The translations under genes were made by a program, and so were the position numbers. Under the pieces are notes generated by a model. The model was not told the DNA's origin. It searched no databases and saw nothing but the letters and a program-made list of their open reading frames with translations. From Fidelibacterota bacterium (GTDB lineage Bacteria; Bipolaricaulota; Bipolaricaulia; Bipolaricaulales; Bipolaricaulaceae), in the NCBI GenBank assembly GCA_024277405.1, contig JAJRVI010000081.1:1-13782 (forward strand): a DNA stretch of 13,782 nt, read 5' to 3'. Positions within the stretch are counted from its first letter, which is position 1; every line of letters starts with the position of its first letter. Of the stretch, positions 1 through 5,617 are shown in pieces.

Positions 1-241
1 CTCCCTTTTTTCCCTCGCGGACCATCTCGTATGACAGGTCCAGCCCGACGGTGTGCCAGCCGGCGCGCCGGAGTCTCTTGACGAGCGTGCAGGTTCCGCA
101 TGCGGCGTCGAGATGGACGATGGGTTCCGGCAGCAAGCCCGCCAGGGTCGTGGTAACCAGGAACCAGCGGTCGTAGTCCACGTGGGCCATGATGGCGTCG
201 TAGAACCGGGCCAAGCCGCGGAAGGTGTCCGCCGCGCTCAT
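1..241 (-). CDS. SAM-dependent class I methyltransferase, N-terminal part (runs off left edge)
   Basis: Only the first 80 codons are in the window. The ATG at 241 overlaps the stop of the DsbD-like gene as ATGA, so the two are probably translationally coupled. The protein opens with a typical small-molecule or protein methyltransferase leader (RFYDAIMAHVDYDRW, about residues 12-26). A Rossmann motif I follows (VHLDAACGTCTLVKRL, about 42-57), then the second strand with an acidic ribose-binding residue (VGLDLS, about 65-70). In motif I the usual GTG is GTC, so a cysteine sits where glycine is common. The substrate cannot be told from this fragment. The family call is secure from motif I plus motif II spacing; everything downstream of residue 80 is unseen. 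No separate promoter is visible, and expression is probably from the upstream cysteine-rich/DsbD group. Confidence 0.82.
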   Translation of the reverse strand, partial: MSAADTFRGLARFYDAIMAHVDYDRWFLVTTTLAGLLPEPIVHLDAACGTCTLVKRLRRAGWHTVGLDLSYEMVREGKKG

Positions 242-1635
242 GAATCCTTGTCCTCGTGAAGCCAGGCGTGAAACGCCTCGGTTGTCGGGTCGATGGACGG
301 TTTGGTGCGCAGGTAGGCCAGTTTCTGCTCGGCCACGAAGCGCACCGCGGCCATGAGCCCGCGGGCGGCGAAGACAGCGCGGGCCTCGCCTGCTTCGGCG
401 TGCTCCCGAAGAGGTTCCGAGTAGTCGGCGAAGTAAAGCGCCAGCCCGAGCAACACGAACCCGAGAAGCCTCTCCACCCACACGGTCCAGACCCCGGTGC
501 GGGGAAGGCGTGAGAGCCGCTGGGAGAAGAGGGCGAGCGCCACGTACGGCGATCCGAGCCCGAGGGCGAGGGCGAAGAAGAGGGCGAATCCGAGGCCCAC
601 GTCCTGGGTGATCCCTACGTAGGAAAGCAGGGCCACCGTGGCCGGGCCCACACACGGGGCGGCCACGACGCCGGCGAATGCCCCCATGAGCAGCGCCCCC
701 ACCGGGCCGCCCCGCCCTCCCTTGGGGAGCCGGCGGGTGAGGAAGCTCGGGGCCCGCAGGTGATATAGGCCCAAGAAGCTCAGGGCCATGGCCACCATCA
801 CCGCCGCCGCCAGCCACCACACCCAAGGACGCTGCAATACCTCCCCGAAGAGCTTCCCCGTGGCCGCGGCCAGGACCCCGAGCCCGGAATAGATCACGGC
901 GAGCCCGAGGAGATAGGAGAGGGCCATCCCCAGCGTGCGGAGGGTGCCCCCCTCGATCCCCCCGAAGTAGGCCACGGTGATGGGCACCATGGGATAAACG
1001 CACGGCGTGAGGTTCAGCCCGAGGCCGAGGAGGAACACCGCGAGCAGCGCCAGGAAGAGGCCCCGCTCCCGGATGAGCGTCGCGATGGGGTTTCCCCCGG
1101 CGGCCCCCTCCCCGCCCAGGTCCACGAGGGGAGGGAGCTCTCCGACCCCCTCCACGATGCGGAACCCCACGGCGAAGGTCTTCTCGGCGGGGGGGAGGCA
1201 TACGTCGCCGCTGCACGCTTGGTAGCGCAGCTTCCCCTGCAGTACCCCCTCCCCCGGGGGCGCGTCGGGGGACGCCCGGAGGGGGACGGCGACCTCGATC
1301 CGGTCGGCGTAAAGGGCGAGGGTCCGCCCGGCCCAGGGGAGCTCCTCGCGGATGGGCTCGGGGAACTCGGGCTCCCCCACGGAGATATGTTCGGGGGCAT
1401 CGAATGTCAGGGCGGTGGGGATCAGCGGTTCCTGGTCCACCCCGGCGGCGTTTATATGCCAGCCGGGCTCGATGTACACCGTGATCACCAGGGAGGCCTC
1501 CCCGCCCCGCGGGATCTCGATGTAGGGGGGTGTCTCCAGGGACACGACCGATTCGGGGCTCATCCCCTGGGGGAGGCACACCGCCCCCGCAAGCAGGTAC
1601 AGGAGGACCGCGGCGAACAGGATTCCCACCCTCAC
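238..1635 (-). CDS. dsbD: DsbD-like thiol:disulfide interchange protein (alpha + transmembrane domains, no thioredoxin domain)
   Basis: Predicted membrane protein of 465 aa that moves reducing equivalents from cytoplasmic thioredoxin to the cell envelope. The reading frame stays open upstream to 1899, but that part is low-complexity antisense of the neighbouring gene. The GTG at 1635 is preferred because GAGGGG lies 9 bases upstream and a hydrophobic signal segment (residues 3-20) follows at once. Residues about 30-165 form a DsbD N-terminal (alpha) domain with PGWHIN at 57-62 and YQACSGDVCLPP with C141 and C146. Six or more membrane segments span about 190-402, with C212 in LTPCVYP in the first and C328 in APCVGP in the fourth, the redox pair of the DsbD/CcdA family. 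The C-terminal gamma thioredoxin domain with CxxC is absent; residues 403-465 are a cysteine-free tail. The gene sits 52 bases after a cysteine-rich secreted protein, a plausible client. Confidence 0.9.
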   Translation of the reverse strand: MRVGILFAAVLLYLLAGAVCLPQGMSPESVVSLETPPYIEIPRGGEASLVITVYIEPGWHINAAGVDQEPLIPTALTFDAPEHISVGEPEFPEPIREELPWAGRTLALYADRIEVAVPLRASPDAPPGEGVLQGKLRYQACSGDVCLPPAEKTFAVGFRIVEGVGELPPLVDLGGEGAAGGNPIATLIRERGLFLALLAVFLLGLGLNLTPCVYPMVPITVAYFGGIEGGTLRTLGMALSYLLGLAVIYSGLGVLAAATGKLFGEVLQRPWVWWLAAAVMVAMALSFLGLYHLRAPSFLTRRLPKGGRGGPVGALLMGAFAGVVAAPCVGPATVALLSYVGITQDVGLGFALFFALALGLGSPYVALALFSQRLSRLPRTGVWTVWVERLLGFVLLGLALYFADYSEPLREHAEAGEARAVFAARGLMAAVRFVAEQKLAYLRTKPSIDPTTEAFHAWLHEDKDS

Positions 1636-1644
1636 CGCACGGAT

Positions 1645-1661
1645 CCCCTCGGGCGCCGAGG
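1645..1661 (-). promoter_or_regulatory. Hairpin overlapping the dsbD-like Shine-Dalgarno site
   Basis: In the 52-base spacer before the DsbD-like gene, the mRNA reads CCTCGG-CGC-CCGAGG, a perfect six-pair GC stem at 1647-1661. Its 3' arm contains part of the GAGGGG ribosome-binding sequence (1645-1650) for the GTG at 1635. The structure could hold back translation unless ribosomes leaving the upstream gene open it. Function is inferred only from the sequence; such stems also arise by chance in GC-rich DNA. Confidence 0.35.
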
Positions 1662-1687
1662 CCCCGGGGCGAGTACACCGGCCACGC

Positions 1688-2290
1688 CTACCCTCCGGGG
1701 CCGTTATCGCCGGGGACGAGCTCGCACCCGATCGAGGCCTGCTCGTTTTGGATGCCACATCCCTTACAGCAGACCCCCGCCACCGGGAGGCCGCAGCTCG
1801 TGGGGTCGATCCCCCGCTCCTGGAGCGCGAGGGAGAGGAAGTAGCTGGGGAACAGGAAGTGGAGCCATTGCTCCACCGCCGCGCCGACATCATCGGCATC
1901 GAACCCCCGCCTCACGAGCCACCTGGCGAGGCCCTGGGCGCTCCGGACGAGGCCGCGTACCCCCTCCTGGGGCTTGCTCCCCCCCGGGGGACAACACCGG
2001 TCCAGGGGGAGATCGCCACATCCGGGGGCCCGCAGGGACGCGAGCGCCTCCCCGTAGACCGCCGCCTCCCGGGGGGAGAGGCGGACCGACCAGTACCACG
2101 CGGCGAACCGCCTCACGTTCCAGTGGGAGAGGGGGATCCCGTAGATCGTCGGGGTCCCGGGTTGGGGCACGATCTCGGCGTATAGGGCCTTCAGGATCGC
2201 CGTATGGGACGGATCGCGGCACCTGAGCTCGGCTTGAGCCGCGGCCCCCAGGAGAAGCACCGCCAGTAGGGAAACAGCCGCCTTCCTCAC
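1688..2290 (-). CDS. Secreted cysteine-rich protein of unknown function
   Basis: 200 aa, GTG start with AGGAGG six bases upstream. Residues 1-20 are a clear Sec signal peptide (basic MRK, hydrophobic core, cleavage likely after AAAQA), so the mature protein is exported. It carries nine cysteines: C24, C91, C99-C100, C166, C174-C175, C178 and C189. They lie in two clusters, GCG...RCCPPGG and SCG...VCCKGCG, separated by a helical stretch (about 108-160) with LARWLVRRGFDADDV. Paired cysteines in a mature exported domain suggest disulfides or metal binding. I do not recognise the family. There is a loose resemblance to CYCGC-type envelope proteins, but I cannot confirm it. It is the first gene after a good promoter and directly precedes a DsbD-like thiol reductase, which suggests it needs thiol reduction or takes part in envelope redox or metal chemistry. 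No catalytic motif is visible. Confidence 0.8.
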   Translation of the reverse strand: MRKAAVSLLAVLLLGAAAQAELRCRDPSHTAILKALYAEIVPQPGTPTIYGIPLSHWNVRRFAAWYWSVRLSPREAAVYGEALASLRAPGCGDLPLDRCCPPGGSKPQEGVRGLVRSAQGLARWLVRRGFDADDVGAAVEQWLHFLFPSYFLSLALQERGIDPTSCGLPVAGVCCKGCGIQNEQASIGCELVPGDNGPGG

Positions 2291-2296
2291 CGGTAT

Positions 2297-2302
2297 CCTC
2301 CT
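2297..2302 (-). promoter_or_regulatory. Shine-Dalgarno site of the cysteine-rich protein gene
   Basis: AGGAGG in the mRNA, six bases before the GTG at 2288-2290. It fixes GTG as the start, and the signal peptide begins exactly there. Confidence 0.75.
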
Positions 2303-2305
2303 CGC

Positions 2306-2320
2306 ACGGGCTTTTCCCGT
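2306..2320 (-). promoter_or_regulatory. 5' UTR hairpin upstream of the cysteine-rich gene
   Basis: The transcript reads ACGGG-AAAAG-CCCGT, a five-pair stem with a five-base loop, three bases before the AGGAGG site. A second possible stem, CCCGA/TCGGG, lies just upstream. The roughly 67-base leader is much longer than any other leader in this window, so it may have a regulatory role. It matches no riboswitch class I know. Confidence 0.3.
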
Positions 2321-2364
2321 ATTCTCCCGAACGGAAGTGCAAGAGCTCGGGGATGCGTGTGGAG

Positions 2365-2393
2365 ATTCTATGGAGTCCCGTCGCCCCGGGCAA
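2365..2393 (-). promoter_or_regulatory. sigma70-type promoter for the cysteine-rich / DsbD-like / methyltransferase group
   Basis: On the minus strand TTGCCC (-35, 2388-2393) is separated by exactly 17 bases from TAGAAT (-10, 2365-2370). Transcription would start near 2358, giving a leader of about 67 bases. It lies in the only sizeable gap (117 bases) of the minus-strand gene run, so the redox group can probably be transcribed independently of the upstream eight-gene operon. I see no clear intrinsic terminator in the gap, so read-through from punA is also likely. Confidence 0.6.
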
Positions 2394-2407
2394 CGCGGGC
2401 CCGGGCG

Positions 2408-3217
2408 TCACCGGCCGAGGCGGGGGAGGAGCGCGGCGAGGAGGCGGCCTAGTTCCGCCGCCTTCCGGCGGCCGATCTCCAGCACCTCCTCGTGGGAGAG
2501 GGGGTGCTTCGCGATCCCCGCGGCCAGGTTCGTCACGCAGGAGATCGCCAACACCCGCAGGCCCGCGTGGCGCGCGGCGATCACCTCGGGCACGGTGGAC
2601 ATCCCCACCAGATCCGCCCCCAACGTGCGGAAGGCCTTTATCTCCGCCGGGGTCTCGTAGGTGGGGCCCATGGTGGCGAGGTACACCCCTTCCCGGAGCT
2701 CGATCCCCAGCTCCTGGGCCACCCCGTGGGCGATCTCCCGGAGCTCCGGGTCGTAGGCATGGGTCATGTCCGGGAACCGCGGCCCGAGCTCGTCCGGGTT
2801 CGGGCCCCGCAGGGGGTTGAACCCCAACATGTTGATGTGATCCCGGATGAGGACGAGGTCCCCCGGCGCGAGGCCCTCCGCGATCCCCCCCGAGGCGTTG
2901 GTGAGGACGAGGACCCTCACCCCCAGGAGGGCATAGGCGCGCACCGGGAACACGATCTCCTCGGGGGAGTAGCCCTCGTAGTAGTGGAGGCGTCCCCGCT
3001 GGACCAGGACCTCCGTCCCCCCCAGTTTCCCGACGGCGATCTCGCCCTTGTGTCCCGGGGCGGTGGGGGACGGGAACCCCGGGACCTCGGTGAACGCCAC
3101 GACCCTCTCCCCCTCCAGGGGGAGGACGTCCCCCAGCCCGGAGCCCAGCACCACCGCGACCGTGGGCTCCCCCAGTTTTCTCAGGAACTCGGCGGCAGCA
3201 CGCAACGATTCCATCAT
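2408..3217 (-). CDS. punA: Purine nucleoside phosphorylase (trimeric, 6-oxopurine type)
   Basis: 269 aa, the usual length for trimeric PNP. It cleaves purine (deoxy)nucleosides with phosphate to free base and (deoxy)ribose 1-phosphate in cytoplasmic purine salvage. Visible motifs: phosphate loop GSGLG (25-29), HKG (56-58), RGRLHYYEG (74-82) with the phosphate/ribose-binding Arg and His, TNASGG (106-111), GPTYETPAE (184-192) and VGMSTVPEV (204-212). E188 and N230 match human Glu201 and Asn243, the pair that selects 6-oxopurines, so inosine and guanosine are the likely substrates rather than adenosine. The close relative MTAP has different residues there. The ATG at 3217 overlaps the disA stop as ATGA; a second ATG follows at once and could equally be used, with GAGAG three bases before it. 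It is the last gene of the glmU-to-punA run. Confidence 0.95.
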   Translation of the reverse strand: MMESLRAAAEFLRKLGEPTVAVVLGSGLGDVLPLEGERVVAFTEVPGFPSPTAPGHKGEIAVGKLGGTEVLVQRGRLHYYEGYSPEEIVFPVRAYALLGVRVLVLTNASGGIAEGLAPGDLVLIRDHINMLGFNPLRGPNPDELGPRFPDMTHAYDPELREIAHGVAQELGIELREGVYLATMGPTYETPAEIKAFRTLGADLVGMSTVPEVIAARHAGLRVLAISCVTNLAAGIAKHPLSHEEVLEIGRRKAAELGRLLAALLPRLGR

Positions 3218-4269
3218 CTCTCAAGCCCCCCCGATATGTACCGATTTCTCAGGCGGGCGAGGCCGGATTTGATCGCCCGGGCCCGGGTTTCGGCGATCCC
3301 CTTGATCCGCTGGAGCTGGCGGCGGTTGGCCCGTTCGATCTGGTCGAGGCTCCCGAGCTCCTCCACCAGCCGCTCGATGATGGAAGGCGGGAGGCGCGGG
3401 ATCTTGGAGAGCAACCGGAACCCCCGGGAGGGGACCGGCGACTCGAGCTCCTCCTCGGAGTAGCCCAGGACCTTCAGGATCACCTCCGGGACGAGCAACT
3501 CCTCGGGGTCCAGCTTGAGGATCTCCCCGATCACCTCCTCCACCGGCCGATCCTGAGCCTTGCGGAAGTCCAACACCACGAGCTTCAACGTCTCCCGCAC
3601 GCCCCGCATCAGCCCCCGGAGCTGATGCCTGAGGAGCTTCGCCTCCCTCCCGAGCTCGACGAACAGCGACTGGAGCTCCTCCTCCAGGTGGATCATCTGC
3701 ACCGCCTTCTGGACCACCATGGCCACGTGGTCCAGGGGGACCTTGCGCTCGAACTCCATGGGGGCGAGCTCCGTCAGGAGCTCGTGGAGCTCGCGGCGGT
3801 AGCGATCCAGGATGAGGAGGGCCTGGGATGCCTGGGAGGAAAGGGCGATGGGATCTCGAAGCTCGTACCGCCAGGATTTGTAGTAGATGGTGATCCGTTT
3901 CCTCTCCTCGGAGATGGCGATCACCGGCCGCTCCAGCTGTTTGGCGGTCTGCTCCGCCACCCGGTGGCGGGTCCCGGTCTCGGCGGAGGGGATGGTGGGG
4001 TCGGGGACGAGATGGGCGTTGGCGTAGAGGATCATCTTCAACGCCTCATCCACCACCACCGCCCGGTCCATCTTGCACAGCTCGGCGAGGGCCTGGGGGG
4101 TGAAGGGGGCGTTGAGCTCGAACCCGGCAGCGATGATGGGGGCCACCACCTCCCGGTCGGCGATCACCACCAGCCCCCCAGTCCCGAGCTGGACCACCCG
4201 ATCCAGCGCTTCCCTGAGGGGGGTACCGGGGGCCGTGCGCTCGAGGATCTTCCGGTACTCGTCCCTCAT
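3214..4269 (-). CDS. disA: DNA integrity scanning protein DisA (diadenylate cyclase), with variant DGA motif
   Basis: 351 aa, the usual DisA length. DisA makes cyclic di-AMP from two ATP and, in Bacillus, scans DNA and is silenced by branched structures. The N-terminal DAC domain (about 1-145) has KMD.A (66-70), ILYANAHLVPDP (80-91) and the hallmark GTRHR (99-103). The middle region (about 150-275) is the helical linker. The C-terminal helix-hairpin-helix DNA-binding domain lies at about 285-340 (IPRLP..., RIKGIAETRARAI). The signature DGA reads DRA here (D68-R69-A70, codon CGG), so the aspartate is kept but the invariant glycine is arginine. This may lower or alter cyclase activity; the rest of the active-site framework looks intact. 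The gene starts one base after the radA stop and overlaps punA, so it is translated within the clpC-radA-disA block known from Firmicutes. Confidence 0.96.
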   Translation of the reverse strand: MRDEYRKILERTAPGTPLREALDRVVQLGTGGLVVIADREVVAPIIAAGFELNAPFTPQALAELCKMDRAVVVDEALKMILYANAHLVPDPTIPSAETGTRHRVAEQTAKQLERPVIAISEERKRITIYYKSWRYELRDPIALSSQASQALLILDRYRRELHELLTELAPMEFERKVPLDHVAMVVQKAVQMIHLEEELQSLFVELGREAKLLRHQLRGLMRGVRETLKLVVLDFRKAQDRPVEEVIGEILKLDPEELLVPEVILKVLGYSEEELESPVPSRGFRLLSKIPRLPPSIIERLVEELGSLDQIERANRRQLQRIKGIAETRARAIKSGLARLRNRYISGGLER

Positions 4270-4270
4270 C

Positions 4271-5617
4271 TCAACCGCCTAAACCCAGGGCCTCCACGGC
4301 CTCGTCCACCGTCTTCACCCGCACCAATTCTAAGCCTATCCCGCCCTCGATCTCCTGATGAGGGAGGACCGCACGCCTGAACCCGAGCTTCTCCACCTCC
4401 TTGAGCCGCTCTTGGGCCCTGCGCACGGGACGGATTTCGCCGGAGAGCCCGATCTCCCCGAGGACCACGGAGTCGGGAGGGAGGGGCCTGTTGTAGAGGC
4501 TCGAGAGGACCGCGGCCGCGATCCCCAAGTCCAGCGCGGGCTCCCGCACCTCGAACCCCCCGGCCACCGCCAGGTACACGTCCGACATCCCGATGTGCAC
4601 GCCCAGGTAGCGCTCGAGGACCGCGAGCAGGACCAGGACGCGATTGTAATCCAGGCCGGGGGTGCGCCGCTGGGGGGGGCCGTACTTGGTGGGGGAGACC
4701 AGCGCCTGCACTTCCACGAGCATGGTCCGCGTCCCCTCGAGCACGGGGACGATGGCCGAGCCGGGCTTGGGGGTCTTATCCCGGGAGAGGAAGAAGAGCG
4801 AGGGGTTCGGGACCTCATCCATCCCCCGCTCCCCCATGCGAAAGACCGCCACCTCGTTGGTGGAGCCGAACCGGTTCTTCACCGACCGCAGGATGCGCAG
4901 GTCGGTCTCGCGCAGGCCCTCCAGGTAGATGGCCACGTCCACGATGTGCTCCACGGTCTTCGGCCCGGCGAACCCGCCCCCTTTGGTGATGTGAGAGACG
5001 AGGAACGAGGCCATGCCCCGCAGCTTCGCGAGCCGCGCGATCTCGGCCGCCGCCTCCCGCACCTGCTGGATGCCCCCGATCTCGCCTCCGTCCGCCCGGG
5101 CGAGGACCGTCTGGAGGGAGTCCACGATCAGGGCTAGGGGCGAGATGGTCTCCACCGCGGCCGCGATCCGGGGGAGGGACTGTTCGGCGAAGAGGTAGAG
5201 ACGTTCCTCCGCGATCCCCAGGCGTTCGGCCCGGAGCTTCACCTGGGGGGCGGATTCCTCCCCGGAGACGTAGAGGACCGGTCCGTGGTCCCTGGCCAGA
5301 TGGGCGCCGATCTGGAGGAGCAGAGTCGACTTCCCCACCCCGGGCTCGCCGCCGAAGAGGATCACCGCGCCGGGGATGAGCCCCCCTCCGAGGAGCCTGT
5401 CCACCTCGGGGAAGCCGGTGGGGAGCCTCCTCAGTGGAGCGGAAGGCACTTGGGGAAGCGGCCTCGGCTCTTCACCCAGCCAGCTCTCGGGCTCCGCCCC
5501 CTTCTTCGTCGCCCTCTGTGGGGAGATCTCCTCGAAGCTATCCCAAGCCCCGCAGGAAGGGCACCTCCCGAGCCACTTCACCGAGCGGTAGCCACACTGT
5601 CGGCATGCATAGGCCAT
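4271..5617 (-). CDS. radA: DNA repair protein RadA
   Basis: 448 aa, close to the normal RadA/Sms length. It is a RecA-like ATPase that helps branch migration and processing of recombination intermediates. The N-terminal C4 zinc finger is intact (C5xxC8, C19xxC22, in YACRQCGY...GRCPSCGAW). The RecA-type core has Walker A GGEPGVGKST (89-98), Walker B ALIVDS (162-167) and the RadA-specific KNRFG (247-251). The C-terminal Lon-protease-like domain (about 295-445) includes GLDYNR (321-326) and GGFEVREPALDLG (353-365). The ATG at 5617 overlaps the clpC stop by one base (TAATG) and disA follows one base after the stop. In Bacillus RadA and DisA act together on recombination intermediates, so this tight linkage supports a shared DNA-damage role. 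Confidence 0.97.
   Translation of the reverse strand: MAYACRQCGYRSVKWLGRCPSCGAWDSFEEISPQRATKKGAEPESWLGEEPRPLPQVPSAPLRRLPTGFPEVDRLLGGGLIPGAVILFGGEPGVGKSTLLLQIGAHLARDHGPVLYVSGEESAPQVKLRAERLGIAEERLYLFAEQSLPRIAAAVETISPLALIVDSLQTVLARADGGEIGGIQQVREAAAEIARLAKLRGMASFLVSHITKGGGFAGPKTVEHIVDVAIYLEGLRETDLRILRSVKNRFGSTNEVAVFRMGERGMDEVPNPSLFFLSRDKTPKPGSAIVPVLEGTRTMLVEVQALVSPTKYGPPQRRTPGLDYNRVLVLLAVLERYLGVHIGMSDVYLAVAGGFEVREPALDLGIAAAVLSSLYNRPLPPDSVVLGEIGLSGEIRPVRRAQERLKEVEKLGFRRAVLPHQEIEGGIGLELVRVKTVDEAVEALGLGG

Noticed and set aside
1636..1899. N-terminal extension of the DsbD-like protein by 88 codons
   Set aside because: It overlaps the cysteine-rich gene in another frame, is Ser/Arg/Pro low complexity, and would bury the signal segment.
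1219..2226. Plus-strand open frame of 335 codons
   Set aside because: Antisense to the DsbD-like and cysteine-rich genes; the second half is Arg/Pro/Gly/Ser low complexity. No ribosome-binding site supports it.
2394..2407. GC palindrome (GGGCCC core) just after the punA stop, as a terminator
   Set aside because: No run of U follows it in the transcript and the stem has no proper loop, so I do not call an intrinsic terminator.
1890..3224. Minus-strand open frame of 444 codons
   Set aside because: Shifted frame over punA and the cysteine-rich gene; Gly/Arg/Pro-rich without motifs, while the overlapping frame encodes a complete PNP.
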